Notes under the pieces: generated by a model
Told to the model about the DNA's origin: nothing
Seen by the model: the letters and a program-made list of their open reading frames with translations, nothing else
Databases searched by the model: none
Part shown: positions 17,478 to 24,890 of the stretch, in pieces
Position numbering within the stretch: position 1 is the first letter of the stretch
Layout: each line of letters starts with the position of its first letter
Translations under genes and position numbers: made by a program
Origin: Azorhizobium sp943371865
GTDB taxonomy: Bacteria > Pseudomonadota > Alphaproteobacteria > Rhizobiales > Xanthobacteraceae
Reading direction: 5' to 3'
Length of the DNA stretch: 64,000 nucleotides
Assembly: GCF_943371865.1 (NCBI RefSeq)
Contig: NZ_CALRWL010000018.1
Location: 1-64,000 of the forward strand

Positions 17478-17635
17478 GGAACCTCCATCGACAGCGGCAA
17501 TCCCTGTTTTGAACCGCCGCGCGCGGCGCGGTCAATCCCGCCCTTCACGGGCGCTTTCCGAGCACCTCCGCGCGTGCTGGCCCCGGGCCGGCCCGGCGCG
17601 TCGTCCCATTCCTCGCCCTTCGCCCAGGAGACCCC

Positions 17636-18199
17636 ATGACCGAACGTATCTCCGGCCCTGCCCTCGAGCCGCTGACCCTGGGGGAGGCCAAGGCCTTCCT
17701 GCGCATCGATACGGACGCGGAAGACGCGCTCATTTCCGCCCTCATCGCCGCCGCCCGCCGCGTGGTGGAGGCGGCCACCGGTCGCGCCCTGATGGCGCAG
17801 AGCTGGCGGATCGTGCGCGATGCCTGGCCGCCCAGCGGCGTGTTCGCTTTGCCGGTGGCGCCGGTGCGGGCGCTGCTGGCGGCGCGGGTGCGGGCCGCCG
17901 ACGGCACTGCGCAAGACCTGGACCTGACGCTGCTGCGCCTGACCACCGCGCGCACGCCGGCTTTGGTGCATCTGGACCCGGCGCAGATGCCGCAGCCCGG
18001 CGCCCGCTGGGCCGGCATCGAGATCGAGCTGTCCGCCGGCTATGGCGAACTGGCCGCCGACGTGCCCGAAGATCTGGTCCAGGCGGTGCGGCTGGTGCTG
18101 GCGCATTTCCACGAGCACCGCGATGCCCCCGGCGACACGGTGCGCCTGCCGGCCACGGTGGCGGCGCTGCTGGCGCCGTACAAATTGGTGCGGCTGTGA
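17636..18199 (+). CDS. GTA head-tail connector (g6)
   Basis: A 187-residue protein of the phage gp6-like adaptor family found as GTA g6. Signature parts are LTLGEAKAFLRID at the N-terminus, EDALISALIAAARRVVEAATGR, and a C-terminal helix VPEDLVQAVRLVLAHFHEHR. It binds under the portal to complete the neck. GGAG lies upstream of ATG 17636. The stop overlaps the GTG start of g7 by four bases. Confidence 0.9.
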   Translation: MTERISGPALEPLTLGEAKAFLRIDTDAEDALISALIAAARRVVEAATGRALMAQSWRIVRDAWPPSGVFALPVAPVRALLAARVRAADGTAQDLDLTLLRLTTARTPALVHLDPAQMPQPGARWAGIEIELSAGYGELAADVPEDLVQAVRLVLAHFHEHRDAPGDTVRLPATVAALLAPYKLVRL

Positions 18200-18525
18200 G
18201 CGCCCCGGCCATCGGCGCCCTGCGCCATCGCATCGATCATCAGACCGCGGTGGAAACCCCGGACGGGCTGGGCGGCGTCACCCGCACCTTCGTCACCGTG
18301 GATCGCCTGTGGGGCAGCATCGAGACCGCCGCCGCCACTGGCACGCTGGGGGAGGAGCGCCGCTTCGGCCTCGCCACGGTGCGGGTGACGGTGCGCGCGC
18401 CCAACACCATCGCCGCCGGCGACCTTCTGCGCGCCGGTGCCCGCCGCCTGGGCGTGGAGGCGACCTCCGATCCCGACGGCCGCAGCCGGTTCACCTTGGT
18501 GCATTGTCGCGAGGAGCAGTCATGA
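18196..18525 (+). CDS. GTA head-tail adaptor / head closure (g7)
   Basis: A 109-residue protein of the SPP1 gp16 / HK97 head-closure family. Typical elements are LRHRIDHQ near the start, GLGGVTRTFVTVDRLWGSIE, and a C-terminal strand FTLVHCREEQ. The start is GTG 18196, overlapping the previous stop (GTGA). It also overlaps the next gene by four bases, a chain of coupled translation. Confidence 0.88.
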   Translation: MSAPAIGALRHRIDHQTAVETPDGLGGVTRTFVTVDRLWGSIETAAATGTLGEERRFGLATVRVTVRAPNTIAAGDLLRAGARRLGVEATSDPDGRSRFTLVHCREEQS

Positions 18526-18872
18526 TCCTATCTGCCCGCATCTCCGGCCTGGAGGGTCTCGCCGAGCGCCTCCAGCGGCGCGTGCCCGCCGCGCCGGTGG
18601 GCGCTGCGCTGGACGCCGCGGCGGCCAGGCTGGCCCGTGTGGCCGCCACGAAACTGGGTCGCGCCCCCACCATCGAGGCCACCGCCCATGCGCGCAGGGT
18701 GGGCAGCATCGACCCGGCCGCGGTGGCGCGCGAGACCGGCACGCTCGCCACCCCGCCGGACCCCTGGCTGCTGCCGGCAGTGGCGGCGCTGAAGGCGGGT
18801 GATGGTGGCACGGCGGGCGATGGCGCGCCCGATGCCACACCGGCCGCCGGCACGGACGGAGGCACGCCATGA
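18522..18872 (+). CDS. Extra GTA neck gene between g7 and g8
   Basis: A 116-residue protein with an amphipathic N-terminal half (ISGLEGLAERL, then LDAAAARLARVAATKLG) and a disordered Gly/Ala/Thr tail. The N-terminal pattern resembles the opening of HK97 gp10-type tail-completion proteins, but it is shorter and lacks the usual C-terminal strands. R. capsulatus has no gene in this position. It is translationally coupled at both ends by ATGA overlaps. Function is inferred from position only. Confidence 0.7.
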   Translation: MILSARISGLEGLAERLQRRVPAAPVGAALDAAAARLARVAATKLGRAPTIEATAHARRVGSIDPAAVARETGTLATPPDPWLLPAVAALKAGDGGTAGDGAPDATPAAGTDGGTP

Positions 18873-19294
18873 CGGCCGCTTCCAACGCCCCGCTCGGCGC
18901 CGCCCGTGCTCTGCGCGGGGCCATCCATGCCCGGCTCGCCGCCGACACGCCGCTGCAGGCGCTGGTGGGCAACGCCATCCATGACGTGCCGCCCAAGGAT
19001 GCGGCCTTTCCGTTCGTGACCCTGGGGGAAGCGGTGGTCTCCGACTGGTCCACCGCCACCGAGGGCGGCAGCGAGCAGGCGCTCACTTTGCATGTGTTCT
19101 CCCGCCAGGGCGGGCGGGCGGAGGCGCTGGCCATCGCCAGCGCGGTGCAGGAGGCGCTGCACGAGGCGCCCTTGGCGCTGGACGGCCATCGCCTCGCCAA
19201 TCTGCGCGCCACCACCGCCGAGATCCGCCGCGACAGCGATGGCCGCACCTTCCATGGCCTGGTGCGGTTTCGCGCCATCACCGAGCCACTCTGA
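18869..19294 (+). CDS. GTA tail terminator, DUF3168 (g8)
   Basis: A 141-residue DUF3168 protein, the ring that stops tail tube growth and joins it to the head. Family marks are ALRGAIHARLAADTPL, VPPKDAAFPFVTLGEA, LTLHVFSRQGG and the last strand FHGLVRFRAITEP. It overlaps the preceding gene by four bases. Confidence 0.9.
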   Translation: MTAASNAPLGAARALRGAIHARLAADTPLQALVGNAIHDVPPKDAAFPFVTLGEAVVSDWSTATEGGSEQALTLHVFSRQGGRAEALAIASAVQEALHEAPLALDGHRLANLRATTAEIRRDSDGRTFHGLVRFRAITEPL

Positions 19295-19353
19295 GGCTCA
19301 GACCCAACGCTCTGCGCATGTGCGCGAAAAACCCCTTTCACAGGAGAAGATCC

Positions 19354-19761
19354 ATGGCCGCGCAGAAGGGCAAAGACCTGCTGCTGAAGATGATGGACGG
19401 GGCCACTTATGTCACGGTGGCGGGCCTGCGCTCGCGCACCCTGGCGTTCAACGCCCAGACCGTGGACGTGACCCATTCCGACAGCGTCGGCCGCTGGCGC
19501 GAATTGCTGGCGGGGGCTGGGGTGAAGCGGGCCAGCATCTCCGGCGCCGGCGTGTTCAAGGACGCCGCCTCCGATGCCTTGGTCCGCGCTGCCTTCTTCG
19601 ATGGCGAGCTGCGCGACTGCCAGGTGGTGATCCCGGATTTCGGCACCGTCACCGGCCTGTTCCAGATTTCGGCGCTGGAAGTGGCGGCGGAACATGACCG
19701 CGAGATCACTTTCGACCTGACGCTGGAAAGCGCCGGGGCCTTGACCTTCGCGGCGCTGTGA
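19354..19761 (+). CDS. GTA major tail (tube) protein (g9)
   Basis: A 135-residue TP901-1-type major tail protein that polymerises into the tube. Characteristic sequence includes KGKDLLLKM, AGLRSRTLAFNAQTVDVTHSD and GAGVFKDAASD, ending with FDLTLESAGALTF. AGGAGA precedes ATG 19354. The g10 gene overlaps its stop. Confidence 0.93.
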   Translation: MAAQKGKDLLLKMMDGATYVTVAGLRSRTLAFNAQTVDVTHSDSVGRWRELLAGAGVKRASISGAGVFKDAASDALVRAAFFDGELRDCQVVIPDFGTVTGLFQISALEVAAEHDREITFDLTLESAGALTFAAL

Positions 19762-20135
19762 GCGGGGCCATGGCCAATGCCCATCGCGGCGAGATCGCCG
19801 CCATGCTCGACGGGCGCCCGCGCACCCTCGTGCTCACCCTCGGCGCTTTGGCGGAGCTGGAAGCGGCCTTCGCCGTGGACGATCTGGTGGCGCTGGCGGA
19901 GCGGTTTTCCCGCGGCCGCCTGTCCGCCGCCGACCTGGTGCGGGTGATCGCCGCCGGCCTGCGCGGGGCAGGCGAAACCATCTCCGATGCGGAGGTGGCC
20001 GCCATGCGGGCGGAGGGCGGGGCGGCAGGCTTTGCCCGGCTGGTGTCGGCCTTGCTCACCGCCACCTTCGGCGCCGCCGAGCCGACCACCGGCGCGGGGG
20101 ATTCCGCCCGCCCTCCGGTGCCGCAGGCGCGCTGA
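19758..20135 (+). CDS. GTA g10, tail assembly chaperone-like protein
   Basis: A 125-residue protein matching the GTA family of small proteins after the tail tube gene, with LTLGALAELEAAF, a segment LSAADLVRVIAAGLRG, and a Pro/Gly-rich C-terminus. The likely start is GTG 19758, which overlaps the g9 stop (GTGA); ATG 19770 is an alternative. Together with the next short gene it forms the equivalent of the G/GT chaperone pair that prepares the tape measure. Confidence 0.85.
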   Translation: MSGAMANAHRGEIAAMLDGRPRTLVLTLGALAELEAAFAVDDLVALAERFSRGRLSAADLVRVIAAGLRGAGETISDAEVAAMRAEGGAAGFARLVSALLTATFGAAEPTTGAGDSARPPVPQAR

Positions 20136-20365
20136 GCCCCGCTCCCCATTCCGCCCGCGCCTTTCCCTGGCGCGAGGCCATGGGGCTAGGGCTGGGACGT
20201 CTGCGGCTGCCCCCGGACGCGTTCTGGCGCATGACCCCGCGCGAACTGGCCGCCGCCGCTTATGGGCTGCGTGGCCCCGCGCCACGGGCCGGCGGCGCGC
20301 TGGATCGCGCCGGCCTGCACGCGCTGATGGGGCGGTTTCCCGATCCGGATCGCGCGGCCCGCTGA
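20132..20365 (+). CDS. GTA g10.1 chaperone-like protein, apparent CTG start
   Basis: A 77-residue protein. The family (phage conserved hypothetical TIGR02216-type) normally begins around an FPW motif followed by a stretch like GLGRLRLPPDAFWRMTPREL. Here that FPW lies upstream of the first ATG (20180). The only upstream initiation-like codon that keeps FPW is CTG 20132, which overlaps the g10 stop by four bases (CTGA), the same geometry as the ATGA/GTGA junctions around it. A start at 20180 would leave a 61-residue truncated protein. Start choice is inference. Confidence 0.7.
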   Translation: MSPAPHSARAFPWREAMGLGLGRLRLPPDAFWRMTPRELAAAAYGLRGPAPRAGGALDRAGLHALMGRFPDPDRAAR

Positions 20366-20443
20366 GGGCGCGCGGATGGGGCCGATAGCATGTGGCCGAG
20401 AGGATGAGCGCGTGTCGCGCCATCCCATTGGAAAGGAGCACCC

Positions 20444-21112
20444 ATGGACACGATCGATACGGTCGCGGTGGCGATCACCGCCGACACCAGCGCCTTCACC
20501 GCCGGGGTGGCGGAGGCGGAGACCTCCGTGCGCGATCTGGGCACGCAGGTTTCGGCGGCGCTGGCCAGCGCGCAGACCCCCGCCCGCAGCTTCAGCAGCG
20601 CCTTGAGCGATGCCTTCACCAGTGTCGCGGTGAAGGGGCGCGATGTGGGCGATGTCATCGCCAGCCTCGGCCAGCGGCTGTCCAATCTGGCGCTCAATGT
20701 GGCGCTGAAGCCGCTGGAGCAGGGGCTCACCAGCACGCTCGGGCAGGTGCTCGGAGGCAGTGGGCTCAGTGCGCTGGGGAGTGCGGCCTCCGGGGCAACC
20801 GCCTTCGCCGATGGCGGGGTGGTGGAGGCGGGGCGGGTGCGGGCGTTTGCCGATGGCGGCGTGGTCTCCGCGCCGACCTATTTCCCCATGTCCAACGGCA
20901 CCGGCCTGATGGGCGAGCGCGGCGCCGAGGCGATCCTGCCTTTGGCCCGCGGCGCCGATGGCGCGCTGGGGGTGCGCACCCAGAGCGCGGGGGGCAATAC
21001 CACGGTGCAGGTCACTGTCTCGACCCCGGATCCGGGGGCGTTCCGCCGCTCCGATGCCTATGTGTCGGGGCTGATCGCGCGCGCGGTGGCGCGGGGGCAG
21101 CGGAGCCTGTAG
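20444..21112 (+). CDS. GTA tape measure protein (g11)
   Basis: A 222-residue protein, close in size to the short R. capsulatus g11. The N-terminal part is helical; a C-terminal region with ADGGVVEAGRVRAFADGGVVS and SNGTGLMGERGAEAILPLARG is the classic tape-measure tail. It sets tail length and the short protein fits the short GTA tail. RBS GGAAAGGAG precedes ATG 20444. The next GTA gene lies 1.75 kb away, the intervening space being occupied by minus-strand genes. Confidence 0.9.
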   Translation: MDTIDTVAVAITADTSAFTAGVAEAETSVRDLGTQVSAALASAQTPARSFSSALSDAFTSVAVKGRDVGDVIASLGQRLSNLALNVALKPLEQGLTSTLGQVLGGSGLSALGSAASGATAFADGGVVEAGRVRAFADGGVVSAPTYFPMSNGTGLMGERGAEAILPLARGADGALGVRTQSAGGNTTVQVTVSTPDPGAFRRSDAYVSGLIARAVARGQRSL

Positions 21113-21142
21113 CGCGGGGGCGCGGCGGATCTGAGCCGGCGA

Positions 21143-21475
21143 TCAGCGCGCCTGCTTCCAGGGATCGATGGCCGGCTGGACGGTGGACGTGTTGCTGGCT
21201 TGCGGCGTCACTTGCGCACCCTGGTTGGGCGCATTGCCCATGCCGGTGCCGCGCCCGGCGGAAAACTGCATGGCCCCGCCCATCTGAATGCAGGTGTCCG
21301 ACCCCGGCAGCCGCGTGAAGCCGGCGCCAAACTGCGGGCACGCCTCTGAGGATTTGGCGGCCGTGTCGGCCTTGGCGTCTTCCGCCCGCGCACCGGCCGC
21401 CGCACCGACCAGCAGGGCAAAACCCAGGGCCGCGTGCTGGATGGCGCGGATGATCAGGGCCGGAGTTTCAACCAT
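21143..21475 (-). CDS. Short secreted protein with porin-like N-terminus
   Basis: A 110-residue protein with a signal peptide (about residues 1-32, ending ARA). The following segment CPQFGAGFTRLPGSDTCIQM matches the N-terminal signature of alphaproteobacterial porins, including the two Cys residues. The barrel is absent and the rest is Gly/Gln/Asn-rich. It may be a porin remnant or a small periplasmic protein keeping the conserved periplasmic turn. GGGAG lies before ATG 21475. It is inserted against the direction of the GTA genes. Confidence 0.6.
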   Translation of the reverse strand: MVETPALIIRAIQHAALGFALLVGAAAGARAEDAKADTAAKSSEACPQFGAGFTRLPGSDTCIQMGGAMQFSAGRGTGMGNAPNQGAQVTPQASNTSTVQPAIDPWKQAR

Positions 21476-22059
21476 GCTTACACTCCCGTGTGGCGCCTCT
21501 CGTCGCACGCCGATGGTGCTATCCTAGGGCGGGCCGGTGTCATATCCAAGGCGACTGCACGGTTGCGCCGGTGCTCGACCCTGGGGAATGTGGCGCGTCG
21601 TTGCGTCGCGGTGGCCGATGGCGGCGACCGTTCCTTGCGCATGCGGACGAAACCTTGCCGCCGGGCGAGGACCGCAAGCAACGCCGCGTTCTGGCGGCGG
21701 GCGCAATTCTGTTCGGGGCATCATGGGCGGGAGATCGTGGGTCGGGCCAGCCGTTGCGGCCGGTCGGCGATGACCGATGCACCTGCCACCGCACTTGGCT
21801 GCTGACCCTGACTGCTGCACCTGGCTGCGCCGCGTGCGCGCTTGCGCGGCCGGCGGCATCCGGCGGAACGGGCTGGGCGGGCGCGGATGAGGGGGCTCCA
21901 CCCCACCGGCCCGTGACGCCATCGAACAGCCTCGTGGAGCGCCCGCCGGCAACGGCGACACGCACTGGTGGTCTGCTCAAACAGGATGCCGCGCCGAACC
22001 GGCGCCGGCTCCCGTCTGCCCTGCCGCATCCGGCCCGAAGGCGCGGGCGCGGCGGGTGG
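21476..22059. other. 584-base gap inside the GTA locus
   Basis: No supported gene. Several frames on both strands stay open but their predicted products are Arg/Pro/Ala-rich with no conserved motif or ribosome binding site. The region separates the porin-like gene from the histone-like gene on the same strand. I see no clear repeat or promoter apart from the leader of the porin-like gene. Confidence 0.5.
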
Positions 22060-22758
22060 TCACTTCTTCTTTGCGGGTGCCTTGGCGGGCGCCTTGGCTT
22101 TCGCAGCGGGCGCCTTCGGGGCGGCTACGGCTTCCACCGGCGCCACCTTGGCGGCGGGCTTGGCAGCGGCCTTGGCGGCCGGAGCCTTGGCCTTGGGTGC
22201 AGCGGCCTTGGCGGGTGCCTTCGGAGCTGCAGCGGCCTTGGGCGCCGGGGTCTTGGGCGCCGGGGCAGCCTTGGGTGCCGCAGCCTTCGCGGCGGGGGCT
22301 TTGGCAGCCGCCTTCGGGGCCGCGGCCTTCACCGCCTTGGGCGCCGGAGCCTTGGCCGGCTCGGCCTTCGCGGCGGGCGCCTTGGCGACCTTCGCAGCCG
22401 CAGCCTTGGGAGCAGCAGCCTTAGGTGCAGCAGCCGCCTTTGTGGGCTTGGCGGCGGCGGGCTTGGCGGCGGCGGTCTTCGCCACAGCGGGTTTCGCGGC
22501 AGCAGCCTTCGGAGCGGCAACCTTGGGAGCAGCGGCAGCCTTCGCTGCGGCCGCCTTGGGAGCGGGAGCCTTCGCGGCTGCGGGCTTCGCAGCGGCCTTG
22601 GGCGCGGCGGTCGCGGGGGCCTTGGCTGCGGTCTTCGCAGGTGCCTTGGCGGGGGCCTTAGCCACGGCCGGCTTTGCGGCCGGCGCGGGAGCGGCTTCGG
22701 TTTTTTTCGCGGCCGGTGCCTTGGCGGCGATGGTCGTCTTCTGGGTCTTCGTGGCCAT
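22060..22758 (-). CDS. Histone-H1-like Ala/Lys/Pro-rich protein
   Basis: A 232-residue protein made almost only of Ala, Lys and Pro in AAKPAAAK/APKAAA units, ending AKKK. This composition is that of bacterial H1-like proteins (AlgP, BphC-type, PhaF C-terminal domain), which bind DNA non-specifically. No globular domain is present. GGAG lies upstream of ATG 22758. It is encoded antisense between GTA g11 and g12. Low sequence complexity makes the copy number of units likely to vary between strains. Function in DNA condensation is inference from composition. Confidence 0.85.
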   Translation of the reverse strand: MATKTQKTTIAAKAPAAKKTEAAPAPAAKPAVAKAPAKAPAKTAAKAPATAAPKAAAKPAAAKAPAPKAAAAKAAAAPKVAAPKAAAAKPAVAKTAAAKPAAAKPTKAAAAPKAAAPKAAAAKVAKAPAAKAEPAKAPAPKAVKAAAPKAAAKAPAAKAAAPKAAPAPKTPAPKAAAAPKAPAKAAAPKAKAPAAKAAAKPAAKVAPVEAVAAPKAPAAKAKAPAKAPAKKK

Positions 22759-22866
22759 CACTTGGCTCCATCCTTTACGACGGATCCGAAGTCAAAGCGT
22801 GTGCCTCAACTATGTCAAGACTGTTTTTATTGAATTCGTGCCAGAATTGAGGGGATTAGACAGAAG

Positions 22867-23505
22867 ATGCCGACCTTTCATGAGGTTCTGTTTCCGATCG
22901 ACGTGGCCCTGGGTGCCGCGGGTGGTCCGGAACGGGTGACGGAGATCGTCACCACCGCCACCGGACGGGAGGAACGCAACACCCGGCGCGCTGATTCGCG
23001 CCGCCGCTGGGATGCCGGCTACGGGGTCAAATCCCTCGCCGCGCTGCATGCGGTCCTGGCCTTTTTCGAGGAGCGCCGGGGGCGGCTTTACGGCTTCCGC
23101 TGGCGCGATCCCCTGGACGCCGCATCCAGCCCGCCGGGCACCCCGGTCACCGCCTTCGATCAGGTGATCGGCAGCGGCGACGGCGCCCGTCTCGCCTTCT
23201 CCCTGGTGAAGACCTATGGCGCCCTCCACGCCCCCTATGTGCGGGCCATCACCAAGCCAGAGACGGGCGTGCGGGTGGCGGTGGGCGGGGTGGAACTGGT
23301 GGAGGGCCTGCATTTTTCCTGTGACCTCTCCATCGGCCTCGTCACGCTGGCGCCGGGACACACGCCGGGGCCGGGCGTACCGGTCACGGCGGGCTTTCGC
23401 TTCCACGTGCCGGTGCGCTTCGACACCGACTATCTGGAGATCAATCTCTCGCATTTCGCGGCGGGCGACATCCCGCGCATTCCCATCGTCGAGATCACCC
23501 CATGA
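22867..23505 (+). CDS. GTA distal tail protein (g12), DUF2460
   Basis: A 212-residue DUF2460 protein. Family features are FHEVLFPIDVALGAAGGPER at the start, GREERNTRRADSRRRWDAGYGVK, FFEERRGRLYGFRWRDPLD, and a C-terminal VRFDTDYLEINL. It forms the ring at the tail tip end in GTAs. The stop is followed by two overlapping mini-ORFs and then g13. Confidence 0.93.
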   Translation: MPTFHEVLFPIDVALGAAGGPERVTEIVTTATGREERNTRRADSRRRWDAGYGVKSLAALHAVLAFFEERRGRLYGFRWRDPLDAASSPPGTPVTAFDQVIGSGDGARLAFSLVKTYGALHAPYVRAITKPETGVRVAVGGVELVEGLHFSCDLSIGLVTLAPGHTPGPGVPVTAGFRFHVPVRFDTDYLEINLSHFAAGDIPRIPIVEITP

Positions 23506-23533
23506 GGAGCGTGTCATGAGGAGCCTGTCATGA
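23502..23533 (+). repeat. Duplicated 14-base SD-ATG module making two 5-codon ORFs
   Basis: The 14-base block ATGAGGAGC(G/C)TGTC is repeated directly (23502-23515 and 23516-23529), followed by ATGAGG of g13. The block carries AGGAG and ATG at a 6-base spacing. The result is two five-codon ORFs, 23502-23519 (MRSVS) and 23516-23533 (MRSLS), each overlapping the next start by ATGA. They link the g12 stop to the g13 start at 23530. Confidence 0.8.
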
Positions 23534-24417
23534 GGGCCTTGCCCGAGGGCCTGGCGGCGCAGCTGCGCGGCGGTGTCACCACGCTCTGCCACGGCTGGCG
23601 GCTGACCCGCCGCGATGGCCGCGTGCTGGGCTTCACCGATCACGATCGCGACCTGGTGGTGGACGGCCTGGTGCTGCATGCGGCCAGCGGCATCGCATCG
23701 TCCGAAAGCACCCAGGCGCAAGGCCTCAGCGTCACCGGCACCGAGGTGTCCGGCGCGCTCAGCGCCGTCACGCTGGAGGAGGCGGACCTGGCCGCCGGAC
23801 AGTATGACGGCGCGGCCATCGACCTGTTGCTGATCGACTGGTCCAACCCCGTCAGTCACGCGCTGCTCCGGCGCGGCACCATCGGCGAGGTGCGCCGGGA
23901 GGGGCAGGCCTTCACCGCCGAAGTGCGTGCCCTGTCCGATGCGCTGAACCAGACAAATGGCCGGGTCTTCGGCGCCCTGTGCGATGCGGACCTGGGCGAT
24001 GGACGCTGCGGCGTGAACCTCGGCCTGTCGCAGTTTCGCGCCGACGGTTCGGTGGTGGCGGTGGACGCGTCGGGGCGCATGCAGGTGGCGGGCCTGTGGC
24101 ACCCGGACGGCTGGTTCACCCGTGGCCGCTGCCGCTTCACCACCGGCGCCAATACCGGCTTCATCACCGAGGTGAAAGTGCACGATCTGGACGCCGGCAT
24201 CGCCGCGCTCCAGCTGTGGCAGCGCCCGCCCGCGCCGGTGTTGCCGGGCGATGCCTTCGACATCACCGCCGGCTGCGACAAGACCTTCGCCACCTGCCGC
24301 GACCGCTTCTCCAACGCGCTGAATTTTCGCGGCTGTCCGCACATGCCGGGCAATGACTTCGTGCTGGCCGTCGCCGTGCCCGGCGAGGCCAGCTACGACG
24401 GCAGCACCCTGGCATGA
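23530..24417 (+). CDS. GTA hub protein (g13), DUF2163
   Basis: A 295-residue DUF2163 protein with a C-terminal conserved Cys region. Signatures are LCHGWRLTRRDGRVLGFTDHD, the segment LRRGTIGEVRREG, FGALCDADLGDGRCGVNL and the C-terminal GCDKTFATCRDRF with FRGCPHMPGND. The paired Cys (C157 region and C-terminal four) probably bind a metal or cluster in the tail tip. It overlaps g14 by four bases. Confidence 0.93.
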   Translation: MRALPEGLAAQLRGGVTTLCHGWRLTRRDGRVLGFTDHDRDLVVDGLVLHAASGIASSESTQAQGLSVTGTEVSGALSAVTLEEADLAAGQYDGAAIDLLLIDWSNPVSHALLRRGTIGEVRREGQAFTAEVRALSDALNQTNGRVFGALCDADLGDGRCGVNLGLSQFRADGSVVAVDASGRMQVAGLWHPDGWFTRGRCRFTTGANTGFITEVKVHDLDAGIAALQLWQRPPAPVLPGDAFDITAGCDKTFATCRDRFSNALNFRGCPHMPGNDFVLAVAVPGEASYDGSTLA

Positions 24418-24863
24418 GCGCGCCGGAACTGGATCCCGTCCGCGCCCGCGTCGTGGCCGAGGCGCGGGCCTGGATCGGCACGCCCTATCACCATCGCGCC
24501 TCCGCCAAAGGGCAGGGGGCCGATTGCCTGGGCCTGGTGCGCGGGGTGTGGCGCGCCCTCCACGGCAGCGAGCCGGAACCGCTGGGCGCCTATGCGCCGG
24601 ACTGGGCGGAGGCGGCCCGCGCGGAGAGCCTCGCGGGCGCCGCGCGCCGTCATCTCCAGGCGGTGGAGATGACCCATCGGCAGCCCGGCGACGTGCTGCT
24701 GTTCCGCTTCCGCGCCCATCTGCCGGCCAAGCATTGCGCCATCCTCACCACCCCCGCGCACATGGTCCATGCCTATGACGGCGTGGCGGTGTGCGAGGGC
24801 CATCTGACGCCGTGGTGGCAGCGCCATCTGGCCTTCGTGTTCGCCTTCCCCGGCGTGACCTGA
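24414..24863 (+). CDS. GTA tail peptidase, NlpC/P60 (g14)
   Basis: A 149-residue NlpC/P60 cell-wall peptidase carried on the tail to open the recipient's peptidoglycan. The nucleophile Cys is in GADCLG (C38), the His in AKHCAI (H107), and HAYDGVAV provides the third polar position. EARAWIGTPYHHR is the conserved beginning. It overlaps g13 and lies 27 bases before g15. Confidence 0.93.
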   Translation: MSAPELDPVRARVVAEARAWIGTPYHHRASAKGQGADCLGLVRGVWRALHGSEPEPLGAYAPDWAEAARAESLAGAARRHLQAVEMTHRQPGDVLLFRFRAHLPAKHCAILTTPAHMVHAYDGVAVCEGHLTPWWQRHLAFVFAFPGVT

Positions 24864-24890
24864 TCCTCCTTTCATCCTCGGAGATTTCCC

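Noticed and set aside
21490..22833. Plus-strand frames opposite the histone-like gene, one giving a Gly/Leu/Arg-rich 447-residue product
   Set aside because: They are complements of an Ala/Lys/Pro repeat sequence. They lack a ribosome binding site and conserved domain.
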